A stretch of 26,179 bases of DNA from JAFAXD01 sp035472475 (GTDB lineage Bacteria > Pseudomonadota > Alphaproteobacteria > Rhizobiales > Xanthobacteraceae), in NCBI GenBank assembly GCA_035472475.1, contig DATIPA010000073.1:1-26179 (forward strand). The letters are read 5' to 3'. Positions 7,871-14,930 of the stretch are shown here, one piece after another. Below the pieces are notes generated by a model. It did no database searches, was not told the origin of the DNA, and saw only the letters and a list, made by a program, of their open reading frames with translations. A program made the position numbers and the translations under genes. How positions within the stretch are numbered: the first letter of the stretch is position 1; each line of letters opens with the position of its first letter.

Positions 7871-7946
7871 CTAGTGCCCCTTTGAACCCGAAGTTCGCAA
7901 TCGGACTCGCGGCATTGACATGCGAACTTCGGGTTCGGGGCACCAG
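7871..7946. repeat. Palindromic dispersed repeat, copy 2, opposite orientation
   Basis: Left arm 7871-7899 (CTAGTGCCCC, then TTT bulge, then GAACCCGAAGTTCGCA) pairs with right arm 7921-7946 with a single G-T type mismatch. The loop is 21 nt. The three-base bulge lies on the left arm, whereas in copy 1 it is on the right arm, so the copies are inverted relative to each other and separated by only 13 nt. The arms carry paired changes from copy 1 (CCGAT/ATCGG-type versus GAACCC/GGGTTC), so pairing is conserved while sequence differs. Confidence 0.8.
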
Positions 7947-7961
7947 CTTCGCTTTGCGCAG

Positions 7962-8969
7962 TCAGTTTATCGAGCGGATCAATGTTTTTATCTTATCGGC
8001 ATGAGGGCCGAGGTCCTTCGCGAGCTTGTCCAGATACGGATTGGCGATCTGCTGGAAGCCCGCCTTGTCGACATCAGTGACGATCTTGACCCCCATCCCT
8101 TTGAGTTTCGTCCCAGCCTGCCGCTCGAGCTCAAAACCCCTTTTTGGTTCCTGCGTGCTGACATCTCTGCCGGCGGTAAGGACCCATTGCTTCTGATCCG
8201 CGGTGAGGCTTTGCCATAGCCTGTCGCTGATCCAGAGGATCGCGTTGTTCGCCTCATGCTCGCTCATCGAGAGCACGGGCGCCACTTCGTAGTGTTTGTT
8301 GATGAGGTAGACATTGACGGCGTTCTCGGCAAAATCGACGACGCCCGTCTGCAGCGATGTGTAAACGCTGCCGAACGGCATGTGCACGGTCTGCGCACCG
8401 TAAGCAGGGAACATCGTGTCTTCGGTGGCGGTTGCCTGGACGCGAACCTTCAGGCCTTTGAGATCCTCGACTTTGCGAATCTCCTTCCTGCCGTAAAGGT
8501 GACGGAAACCTTGCGTGCCGATCCCGATGACGTGGATGCCCTGCGCGGTGCCGTCGATCATATCCCGGATAGCTTCGAATACTTTCTCGTCGCCAAGCGA
8601 CTTGATGTTGTGATCTTCCGAACGGAACAGGAAATGCAGCGACATGACGCCGGCTTGCGGCGAGATCGTCGCGGTGTTGGCCGACGACACGATCGCGAAG
8701 TCGAGGTCGCCGGCCTTGACCAGCTGCAGAATTTGCGGCTCCTGCCCCAACTGGGCGCCCGGATATTGGTCGACGAGCATCGCTCCCTTGCTCAATTCCT
8801 TGAGCTTGGTTGAAAAAATATCGTAAGCGACGCTGTAACCTGAATTGAGCTGCTGATCGTGCGCAAAACGAAAGTGCCTGGTTTCCTGTGCGGTGCTGCT
8901 GGTCGCAACAACCAGACTTGCCGCGAGACTTAGCACGACACCAGCGGCCCTGATGTTGATTGGGCTCAT
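7962..8969 (-). CDS. dctP: TRAP transporter periplasmic substrate-binding protein (DctP-type)
   Basis: A 335-residue exported binding protein. ATG 8967-8969 is chosen over the open frame to 9050 because GGGAGGA lies 6 nt upstream and it gives a proper signal peptide (MSPINIRAAGVVLSLAASLVVATSSTAQE, cut near residue 26-28). The mature part has the DctP features FRFAHDQQLNSGY, FSTKLKELSKGAM, YPGAQLG, and the conserved DLKGLKVRVQ containing the arginine that in DctP proteins salt-bridges a carboxylate ligand. PFGSVYTSLQTGVVDFAEN is the canonical 'P..EVY.ALQ.GVVDG.EN' block. It is the first gene of the operon dctP-dctQ-dctM-dehydrogenase. The ligand is likely an organic acid; its identity is not readable. 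Confidence 0.95.
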   Translation of the reverse strand: MSPINIRAAGVVLSLAASLVVATSSTAQETRHFRFAHDQQLNSGYSVAYDIFSTKLKELSKGAMLVDQYPGAQLGQEPQILQLVKAGDLDFAIVSSANTATISPQAGVMSLHFLFRSEDHNIKSLGDEKVFEAIRDMIDGTAQGIHVIGIGTQGFRHLYGRKEIRKVEDLKGLKVRVQATATEDTMFPAYGAQTVHMPFGSVYTSLQTGVVDFAENAVNVYLINKHYEVAPVLSMSEHEANNAILWISDRLWQSLTADQKQWVLTAGRDVSTQEPKRGFELERQAGTKLKGMGVKIVTDVDKAGFQQIANPYLDKLAKDLGPHADKIKTLIRSIN

Positions 8970-9030
8970 TGCGTTCCTCCCGAAATTTCCATCTCTTTGC
9001 AGGGCGGTTCGTTCGGAAAGTTGAGCGTCC

Positions 9031-9070
9031 GCTTTGTTAAAGCTTCCCACTAGCGGATCTGGATTGTCAA
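9031..9070 (-). promoter_or_regulatory. Candidate dctP control region
   Basis: Reading leftwards, a consensus -35 hexamer TTGACA occurs (plus-strand 9065-9070), but no good -10 lies 16-18 bp from it. A dyad GCTTT-gtt-AAAGC at 9031-9043 sits 62 bp upstream of the dctP ATG and could be an operator. The region also serves the divergent amidohydrolase gene. No regulator gene is adjacent. Confidence 0.3.
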
Positions 9071-9163
9071 CAAGCAGTGGCTTTCCGGCTGCGACAAGAC
9101 AAATGCCGGCAGCGCAGGCTATAGTGCCGGTGAAATATTTGGAGCGATTGGTAGGCTTTCAAT

Positions 9164-10006
9164 ATGCAGCCGGGTAATGGCGATCGACCGCGTCTCAAGG
9201 CGCCGCCGGGCACATGTGACACCCACATGCATGTTTACCTGCGGCAGTATCCGAAGGCGCTCACGGCGAAGATCGACCCGCCGGATGCTCCAGTCTCGGA
9301 ATATCTGAAAGTTCGCGAGCGCCTTGGAATCGAGCGCACTGTCGTGGTGCAACCAACGACCTACGGTACCGACAACCGCTGCACCCTCGAGGCCATGAAG
9401 GCTTTGGGGTCGAGTGCACGCGGCGTGGCTGTCGTCGATCAAACAGTGACCGATGCCGAACTCGACCGCCTGACCAGACTCGGCATGTGCGGGATACGTT
9501 TTCATATGTTGCCGGGCGGCGCCCTGCCCTGGGACGTTCTGGAGACCATGGCGGCGCGCGTCGCGGCATTCGGATGGCACGTTCAGCTGCAACTCGACGG
9601 CCGCGAGCTTCCCGAGCGGGAGGCGCAGATCAGACGACTGAAAGGCACGCTCGTGGTCGACCACGTCGGCAAGTTTCTCGAACCGGTTCCACCCGATTCC
9701 GCGAGCTTCCGCGTCCTTCTGGGCCTCGTTCAAAACGGCCGCACCTGGGTCAAGCTCTCCGCGCCCTATGAGGTGTCGAAACGAGGGCCGCCCAATTACG
9801 ATGACGTGGGGATGTTGGCGAAGGTGCTGGTCGCGAACGCCCCGGATCGCATGCTGTGGGCTACAAACTGGCCGCATCCGACACCGGGCATAACAAGACC
9901 GAACGACATATGGATGCTGGACATGTTGCTCGATTGGGTCCCGGAAGAGGCTACGCGCAAGAAGGTTCTGGTCGACAACCCAGCCCGGCTCTATGGGTTT
10001 AGGTGA
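9164..10006 (+). CDS. Amidohydrolase family protein (2-pyrone-4,6-dicarboxylate lactonase-like)
   Basis: A 280-residue TIM-barrel hydrolase of the COG3618 type. The first-strand motif CDTHMHV (His21, His23) follows a PPGTCDTHMHVY start typical of PDC lactonase and D-galactarolactone isomerase relatives. Further marks are RFHMLPGG, a VDHVGKF strand with His167, and WATNWPHP with His238 near the C-terminus, where many relatives have Asp in place of the Asn. This suggests a metal-independent or altered site, as in some lactone isomerases. It is divergent from dctP, fitting a pathway in which a lactone or organic acid is imported by the TRAP system, oxidised by the Gfo/Idh/MocA enzyme and opened by this hydrolase. 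That order is inference. Confidence 0.88.
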   Translation: MQPGNGDRPRLKAPPGTCDTHMHVYLRQYPKALTAKIDPPDAPVSEYLKVRERLGIERTVVVQPTTYGTDNRCTLEAMKALGSSARGVAVVDQTVTDAELDRLTRLGMCGIRFHMLPGGALPWDVLETMAARVAAFGWHVQLQLDGRELPEREAQIRRLKGTLVVDHVGKFLEPVPPDSASFRVLLGLVQNGRTWVKLSAPYEVSKRGPPNYDDVGMLAKVLVANAPDRMLWATNWPHPTPGITRPNDIWMLDMLLDWVPEEATRKKVLVDNPARLYGFR

Positions 10007-10055
10007 AAGCGCCCTCAATCCAATGCGGGCACTCTGAACCGGGGTGTTCTACGCG

Positions 10056-10256
10056 ATGCGGCGGTACCTGGAAAATGCGGTAGCAATCGTCGCCTTCGTA
10101 GCGCTGTGCGCGACCTTCGTTCTGCAAATCCTCAATGCCACCCAGGCACAACGCGTAAGCGCGGCGGCGCGATCCGCCGCGCCGGGAGCCCCATGGGTTT
10201 GCCCCATCCTGGGAGAATGTGGGCCTCCCGGCACGCCCGGGTTGGGTCGCTGGTGA
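10056..10256 (+). CDS. Small hypothetical membrane protein
   Basis: A possible 66-residue protein starting MRRYLENAVAIVAFVALCATFVLQ, one clear N-terminal membrane helix, followed by a short Ala/Gly/Pro-rich tail with a Cys pair (CPILGEC). The GGGGTG at 10041-10046 is a plausible Shine-Dalgarno for ATG 10056; a GTG at 10044 would add four residues. It is 49 bp after the amidohydrolase. I do not recognise the family. The tail is low in complexity and the ORF could be spurious. Confidence 0.42.
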   Translation: MRRYLENAVAIVAFVALCATFVLQILNATQAQRVSAAARSAAPGAPWVCPILGECGPPGTPGLGRW

Positions 10257-10325
10257 AACGCGACGTGCCGGCGCACCCTCACATGCGGATTTGACCCGGC
10301 GCTCTGCTCATCCTACGTGAAGGCC

Positions 10326-11441
10326 ATGAAGGTCGACGGCAAGCACATGCGCACGATCTGGGTCGAGGCGGACCGCTCCGTCGGCATCATCGACCAGACC
10401 CTGCTGCCGCACCGGTTCGAAACCCGGCGCCTCAATTCGCTCGCCGACGCCGCGCACGCGATCAAATCCATGCAGGTGCGCGGCGCGCCGTTGATCGGCG
10501 CCGCCGCCGCCTATGGGACAGCGCTGGCGCTGCGCGCGGACGCCTCCGACCAAAGCCTCGCGCGCGCCGCGCGCGAGCTTGCCGCCACCCGGCCGACCGC
10601 GATCAATCTTGCCTGGGCGCTTGCCGAGATAACGGCGGCGGTGCGCGAGAGCGCGCCCGGCGCCCGCGTCGAGGCGGCCTACGCACGCGCCGCCGAGATT
10701 TGCGAGGACGACGTCGCCAACTGCCGCGCGATCGGCCGCCATGGGCTCGGCCTCATCGAATCAATCGCGATCCGCAAGCGCCCGGGCGAGCGCGTCAATG
10801 TGCTCACCCACTGCAACGCCGGCTGGCTCGCGACCGTCGATTACGGCACCGCGCTCTCCCCGATCTACGCCGCGCACGACAAAGGCATCGCGGTGCATGT
10901 GTTGGTCGACGAGACGCGCCCACGCAACCAGGGCGCTTCGCTCACCGCGTGGGAACTCCTGCACCACGGCGTTCCGCACACCGTGATCGCCGACAACGCG
11001 GGCGGCCACCTGATGCAGCATGACCAGGTCGATCTCTGCATCGTCGGCGCCGACCGCGTGACCGCGCGTGGCGATGCCGCCAACAAGATCGGCACCTATC
11101 TCAAGGCGTTGGCGGCGCGCGACAACTCTGTGCCGTTCTATGTGGCGATGCCGTCGTCGACGATCGACTTTTCGCTCGGCGACGGCGTGGCGGAGATTCC
11201 GATCGAGGAGCGCAGCGCCGCCGAGGTGACGCACATGACCGGCACCGCCCCCGACGGCGGCATCGAGACCGTGCGCGTCGTGCCGGAAGGGTCGTCGGCC
11301 GCGAACCCCGGTTTTGACGTGACCCCGGCGCGGCTGATCACGGCGCTGATCACCGAGCGCGGCGTGATCGAGGCAACGCGCGCAGCGATTACCGGCGCGT
11401 TTCCGGAACGGGTGGGTGTGGCGGCTGACGCGACGGCCTGA
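10326..11441 (+). CDS. mtnA: S-methyl-5-thioribose-1-phosphate isomerase
   Basis: A 371-residue enzyme of the methionine salvage pathway, converting methylthioribose-1-phosphate to methylthioribulose-1-phosphate in the cytosol. It has the family's N-terminal IDQTLLPHRF and VRGAPLIGAAAAYG, the catalytic cysteine in THCNAGWLA (Cys163), the DETRPRNQG loop and the catalytic aspartate in VGADRV (Asp243), then GDAANKIGTY and a C-terminal substrate segment. ATG 10326 (MKVDGKHMRTIW) is preferred to GTG 10317 because relatives begin with a similar MKVDG sequence. No other salvage genes (mtnK, mtnP, mtnB) are near. A second copy of its last ~82 bp lies 1.6 kb downstream, pointing to a rearrangement just after this gene. 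Confidence 0.95.
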   Translation: MKVDGKHMRTIWVEADRSVGIIDQTLLPHRFETRRLNSLADAAHAIKSMQVRGAPLIGAAAAYGTALALRADASDQSLARAARELAATRPTAINLAWALAEITAAVRESAPGARVEAAYARAAEICEDDVANCRAIGRHGLGLIESIAIRKRPGERVNVLTHCNAGWLATVDYGTALSPIYAAHDKGIAVHVLVDETRPRNQGASLTAWELLHHGVPHTVIADNAGGHLMQHDQVDLCIVGADRVTARGDAANKIGTYLKALAARDNSVPFYVAMPSSTIDFSLGDGVAEIPIEERSAAEVTHMTGTAPDGGIETVRVVPEGSSAANPGFDVTPARLITALITERGVIEATRAAITGAFPERVGVAADATA

Positions 11442-11475
11442 TCGGGCGCGGGCGTTGCGGGCTTGTAGCGTTCAG

Positions 11476-12339
11476 TTATTTCAAAGCCGACGCGCCCGTT
11501 GATGCGCCCATCGACGTGTCGAAGCATTCCGAGACGAAGCGCTTCAAATCGCGATAAGAACCATGTTTTTCCGGCAAATCATTATGACCGCCACCGACAT
11601 ATCCAATGAAGCGCTTGGGGTCGGGGGCGCGTGCGTAAAGACGTTTGCCAAAACGAAAGGGTACGACCCAATCGGAACGTCCATGTTGTATTAATAGCGG
11701 AGCACGAATGTCTTGTATCAGCAAGTCCGAACGAAATTGGTCGATCATCAGCTTGCGAATCGGAAATATGGGTAGAAAGGCTTCTGCAACATCGACCGCC
11801 GACGAGAATGGCGCTTGCAGGACCAGTGCTCCGACCTCGTGTTTGACAACAAGCTCGACGGCCACCCCGGATCCAAGCGATTCCGCCAAAATGACGGTTT
11901 TGGACAAATCAGCCCTGCGCGCAAGCCATTGCAACGCCGCTTCGGCGTCCAACTGACATCCTGCTTGCGAGGGCGTTCCCGTCGAATTCCCGAAGCCGCG
12001 CCAGTCGATTGCAAGCACGGAAAAACCCAGCCCCGAGAGCGCCTGGATGCGAGGCACCCGGCAATTCAGGTTGGTTGCGTTTCCATGCAGGTAGAGCAGT
12101 GTGGCGCACGGCGGACCAGATGCTGTCAACCAAACCGCGTCAAGCGTCTCGCCGTCCGCCGTCGTCATTGCGAAGCGCGCGCTCGCAAACTCCTTGCTTT
12201 CTTGAGTGCGAAATATGAACGAGCGATTTTGAAACAAAAATGCGCGCTGAAATTTAATGAGAATGAACAGCGCGGCGGCATAAACCAAAGAGCCAGCTAC
12301 AAAAATCTTCAGCGCGACAACAAAATCGAATGCCTCCAT
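11476..12339 (-). CDS. Membrane-anchored alpha/beta hydrolase (BEM46/ABHD13-like)
   Basis: A 287-residue protein. Residues 5-28 form one hydrophobic N-terminal helix, so it is probably anchored in the inner membrane. The hydrolase domain has LYLHGNATN (oxyanion loop), DWRGFGNSTG, the nucleophile elbow AESLGSG with Ser154, QHGRSDWVVP with Asp223, and GGGHND with His252, matching the BEM46/YfhR serine peptidase-like branch. The frame extends to a TTG at 12369, but ATG 12339 places the helix at the N-terminus. It converges with mtnA across 34 bp and lies in the segment bounded by two mtnA 3' ends, so it may be an insertion. The substrate is unknown. Confidence 0.87.
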   Translation of the reverse strand: MEAFDFVVALKIFVAGSLVYAAALFILIKFQRAFLFQNRSFIFRTQESKEFASARFAMTTADGETLDAVWLTASGPPCATLLYLHGNATNLNCRVPRIQALSGLGFSVLAIDWRGFGNSTGTPSQAGCQLDAEAALQWLARRADLSKTVILAESLGSGVAVELVVKHEVGALVLQAPFSSAVDVAEAFLPIFPIRKLMIDQFRSDLLIQDIRAPLLIQHGRSDWVVPFRFGKRLYARAPDPKRFIGYVGGGHNDLPEKHGSYRDLKRFVSECFDTSMGASTGASALK

Positions 12340-12495
12340 AAATCTCAAGCTCTGCTCTCGCGGACCCAAGGCGTCGCGGCTTCAGTCACGGCAGCGTGAC
12401 GCGGGCTCCAATATCGTAGCGTTGCGGTGGCGGAGATCGAGATCGTGGACTACCAATAGCAGGTTGCTGATAAACTCGCGGACGTCATACCGGAA

Positions 12496-12510
12496 AGCCG
12501 CGAGGCGGCT
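12496..12510 (-). terminator. Candidate terminator after the DUF768-like gene
   Basis: On the minus strand AGCCGC-ctc-GCGGCT forms a 6-bp GC-rich stem, starting 42 bp after the DUF768-like stop and followed by a short T stretch. The T-run is only three bases, so it is weak evidence. Confidence 0.4.
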
Positions 12511-12552
12511 GTCTTGAGCTGCCTGACCTACGCGAGCAATCCTTGCCGCCAT

Positions 12553-12801
12553 TCAGCCCTTGTTCGCAAGCTTCGCAACTTCGGCCTCGTTGGCATCGTC
12601 CATCGCCCAGCCCATGTGATCGACGAGGTCCCCGCAGTCCTCCTCGATTTCATCTTTGGTAATTCCGTTTTTTTCAGCCGCCGCCAGGCAATCCTGCGCA
12701 TACTTCGCTGCCTGGGAGTGATCTCCCTCGGGCGCGTCGCCCGCTGCCAGGACGTGATTCGCCCGCCAGTCCTCAACGAACAGCATTCCGCGCTCGCTCA
12801 T
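12553..12801 (-). CDS. DUF768-like small protein
   Basis: An 82-residue acidic protein, MSERGMLFVEDWRANHV..., then a helical part with AAKYAQDCLAAAEKNGITKDEIEEDCGDLVDHMGWAMDDAN. The 'F...W...H/N V' start, the 'CL..A...GI..DEIEEDVGDL...M' core and the length agree with what I recall of DUF768, a family of unknown function found mostly in rhizobia. ATG 12799-12801 has AAGGAG 7 nt upstream, which overrules the longer frame to 12894. It is probably its own transcription unit. It lies between the two copies of the mtnA 3' end. Confidence 0.8.
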   Translation of the reverse strand: MSERGMLFVEDWRANHVLAAGDAPEGDHSQAAKYAQDCLAAAEKNGITKDEIEEDCGDLVDHMGWAMDDANEAEVAKLANKG

Positions 12802-12971
12802 CGATTTGCTCCTTGTGAGAAAGGTGATGGCAGTATGGCGAACGGGGTGGGCTATTTGAAGGCTTGTGCAGGGAGCGGTTAGGCCATGCTGCATGACCTA
12901 ATTCGCCGCATCGGCCCGCTGTTTGGGCAGGTTTGCGTATGATTGCGCAGGTTAATTCAGCGTTCGGCCAA

Positions 12972-13067
12972 GCGCTGATCACCCAGCGCGGCGTGATCGA
13001 GGCGACGCGCGCCGCAATTGCCGGCGCGTTCCCGGAGCGGGTGGGGGTGGCGGTGGCGCCGGTGTGA
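12972..13067 (+). pseudogene. mtnA: Duplicated 3' end of mtnA
   Basis: From GCGCTGATCAC at 12972, about 82 bp match the end of mtnA (11343-11424) with 8 differences, roughly 90% identity by eye. The frame is intact through ALITQRGVIEATRAAI and AGAFPERVGVAVAPV to TGA 13065-13067. Five of the changes are at third codon positions, as expected if both copies descend from functional genes. No start codon or upstream part of mtnA is present, so it is a remnant. It abuts the stop codon of the convergent MBL-fold gene, which is likely the ancestral neighbour of mtnA. Confidence 0.85.
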
Positions 13068-13892
13068 TCAGGCGCGATCGTACTTTCCGTTGATCGCCTC
13101 GACATAACGCTTCACGGAGATTGCGAGAATCTCCTTCCCGCCGGTCGGTATGACCCGGTCGAAATAATGCCCATAGATCGCATCGAACGCGAACGGCTCC
13201 AGGGCGGCGGCAATTGCGCAAACCTGGTTTGCCGAGAGCGGGATCAGATTCGGATAGCTGCGCATGAAGGTCAGGAATTTCCGGTCCATGGTCACGGTCG
13301 CGATATCGGACGAGCATAGAACGCCGCGGCCGCCGGCGCCCTTGGCCCAATGCAGCACGCTGCCGCCGGCAAAGTGACCGCCGCAACGGATCAGCGTCAC
13401 GTCGGGAAAGAGTTTCAGCGTCTCCCCGGTCCACAGTTTGATCGCCGGATCGGGACGCATGATCCATTGCTGGTCGCCGGCATGCAGGTGGATCGGAACG
13501 CCGCCGAACGCACGGCTCCACTCCACCATGGTGGTGTAGAAGTGCGGATGCGAGATGCCGATCGCTTTCAGGCCACCGAGGCCCTCGATCAACGCGATCG
13601 TTGCCGGGTCGAGCATGGCGATGCAGTCCCACAAGACGTTGCCGGCGGCGGTGCGAACGAGCAGCGCACGCTGACCGATCGCAAATGTGGGCTGGGTCCC
13701 GATGCCGATGATCCCGGGCTCGTACTGGCGGTAGGAATTGAAATGTCCAGCGGCCAGCCTTGCGGGCGTCGTCCAGGTTTGGCCGCCCGGCGGAACGTAT
13801 TGCCGCTCTTCCTCACAGATCGCGCAATGCGGCGGCGGCGAACTGCTTGGCGCGCATTGCATCCCGCAGGCGGTGCAAATGAATGCGTCCAT
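13068..13892 (-). CDS. MBL-fold metallo-hydrolase with N-terminal zinc ribbon
   Basis: A 274-residue protein. The N-terminus MDAFICTACGMQC...HCAICEEERQYVPPGGQ has two CxxC-type knuckles (Cys6/Cys9 and Cys23/Cys26) that look like a small zinc ribbon. The remainder is a metallo-beta-lactamase fold: IGISHPHFYTTM replaces the canonical HxHxDH (the second pair is lost), followed by GGHFAGG, CSSDIATV with the bridging Asp, and YGHYFDR. The metal site is therefore partly degenerate, as seen in a branch of MBL proteins of unknown role. ATG 13890-13892 is preceded by AGGAAC. Its stop directly adjoins the mtnA remnant. The function is not known. Confidence 0.85.
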   Translation of the reverse strand: MDAFICTACGMQCAPSSSPPPHCAICEEERQYVPPGGQTWTTPARLAAGHFNSYRQYEPGIIGIGTQPTFAIGQRALLVRTAAGNVLWDCIAMLDPATIALIEGLGGLKAIGISHPHFYTTMVEWSRAFGGVPIHLHAGDQQWIMRPDPAIKLWTGETLKLFPDVTLIRCGGHFAGGSVLHWAKGAGGRGVLCSSDIATVTMDRKFLTFMRSYPNLIPLSANQVCAIAAALEPFAFDAIYGHYFDRVIPTGGKEILAISVKRYVEAINGKYDRA

Positions 13893-13977
13893 GTTCCTGC
13901 TCCGTAAGCTTGCACGGGACGGCGCGCACATTGAGGCTGACGCCGGTCCCAATCAATTCGATTCACCTGTGGTTTTC

Positions 13978-14023
13978 AGCTCAAAGCGACTGGGAACCGC
14001 AGCTCAAAGCGACTGGGAACCGC
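13978..14023. repeat. Tandem 23-bp direct repeat, possible insertion-sequence end
   Basis: Two perfect, adjacent copies of AGCTCAAAGCGACTGGGAAC+CGC lie at 13978-14000 and 14001-14023, preceded by TGTGGTTTTC. IS21-family ends carry TG at the tip and repeated blocks of this kind, so this may be a stranded end of such an element. No transposase or ATPase gene is present nearby; the identification is inference. The roughly 165 bp to the next gene holds nothing else I recognise. Confidence 0.6.
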
Positions 14024-14189
14024 ATGAGTGTCCCGCGTTCGCCCCGCATGTGGCATTCCGGCAACACTGCTTCGCAATATCAAGGCACGGCGGGAACAAG
14101 CTACCTATCGCATCGTTGGGTGCGCGGGGCGAGCGACGTTTTTGGGATAGCGACGCGGGCAGCGCTCCGGCCGCGGCGACCGGAGCTTC

Positions 14190-14453
14190 ATGCACATGCA
14201 ACGCCATTTGAAACAATCGCTGAACCACAAAAGATCCGTCGTCATCGGGCGCTGTAAGACCAGCGTGAGCCTTGAGGACGCCTTCTGGAAGGCCCTCAAG
14301 GAAATCGCCGTGGTCCGCGAGATGCCGCGGTCAGACCTACTCGCCAAGATCGACAACGAGCGCCAACACGGCAATCTGTCGTCGGCGATACGCGTATTTG
14401 TTCTCAACCATTATCGCGTCCCACAGCCGCCCCCGATTGACCCGACGGCCTAA
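14190..14453 (+). CDS. Ribbon-helix-helix domain protein
   Basis: An 87-residue protein with HKRSVVIGRCKTSVSLEDAFWKALKEIA, then LLAKIDNER and NLSSAIRVFVLNHYR. The order 'beta strand with TSVSLE.FW..L.EIA' and 'NLSSAIRVFVL.YY' is that of the ribbon-helix-helix family RHH_4, common in alphaproteobacteria and expected to bind DNA as a dimer through the first strand. ATG 14190 has GGAG 5 nt upstream; an ATG at 14196 is also possible. It follows the tandem repeat and has no partner toxin-like gene beside it, so it is not an obvious antitoxin. Targets are unknown. Confidence 0.82.
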   Translation: MHMQRHLKQSLNHKRSVVIGRCKTSVSLEDAFWKALKEIAVVREMPRSDLLAKIDNERQHGNLSSAIRVFVLNHYRVPQPPPIDPTA

Positions 14454-14573
14454 AAGGCAGCCTCATTGCCAAGCAGTTGCGATGACCGGTCGATAGGTGC
14501 TCGGCTGCAAAAGGAAATTCCGGCGCAGCCGATGCAATACCGGAATCGGCGATCACGCGAGGGAGGTCATGTC

Positions 14574-14924
14574 ATGGACAAGCGCGCCATCGCTCTCACG
14601 TTCGCGGTTGTCTTCTTCGCCGGAGCCGCGTCGGCGCATCACGGGTGGGGAAGCTACGACGCCTCGAAGCGCTTCAGCATCAGCGCCCCGGTCGAAACGC
14701 TCAGCTGGGCAGACCCGCACGTCCACATCACGCTCAAGTACGAGGGGGCGAGTTGGGAGGCAACGCTGGCGCCGCTCTCCCGCATGCAGACGCGCGGCCT
14801 CTCCCAGGACATGCTCAAACCGGGCACGCCGGTCACCGTCGACGGTTATCCGTCAACGCGCAATCAACACGAGATGCGAGCCGAGCGGATCACGGTCGCC
14901 GGGAAGACAGTCGAACTGCGCTGA
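14574..14924 (+). CDS. DUF6152-like exported protein
   Basis: A 116-residue protein with a signal peptide (MDKRAIALTFAVVFFAGAASA) and a mature part starting HHGWGSYD. It continues with VETLSWADPHVHITLKY, WEATLAPLSRM, GLSQDMLKPGTPVTVDGYPS and EMRAERITV, matching my memory of DUF6152: a small periplasmic beta-barrel with an N-terminal His pair and 'W.NPH..I'. The function is unknown. ATG 14574 is chosen because GGGAGG lies at 14561-14566 and the signal peptide begins there. It is followed 6 bp later by a membrane protein gene, and the two probably form an operon ending at the hairpin at 15478. Confidence 0.85.
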   Translation: MDKRAIALTFAVVFFAGAASAHHGWGSYDASKRFSISAPVETLSWADPHVHITLKYEGASWEATLAPLSRMQTRGLSQDMLKPGTPVTVDGYPSTRNQHEMRAERITVAGKTVELR

Positions 14925-14930
14925 CGCGCA

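Noticed and set aside
9119..10018. 299-codon minus-strand ORF opposite the amidohydrolase
   Set aside because: Antisense shadow; the plus strand has DTHMHV, VDH and WPHP motifs.
10257..10325. SAM or other riboswitch ahead of mtnA
   Set aside because: The leader is under 70 bp from the upstream frame and shows no paired stems of a known class.
13978..14023. Short CRISPR array
   Set aside because: The two repeats are directly adjacent with no spacer, and no cas gene is present.
14190..14453. Antitoxin of a toxin-antitoxin pair
   Set aside because: The RHH protein has no small toxin-like gene beside it; it resembles the stand-alone RHH_4 family.
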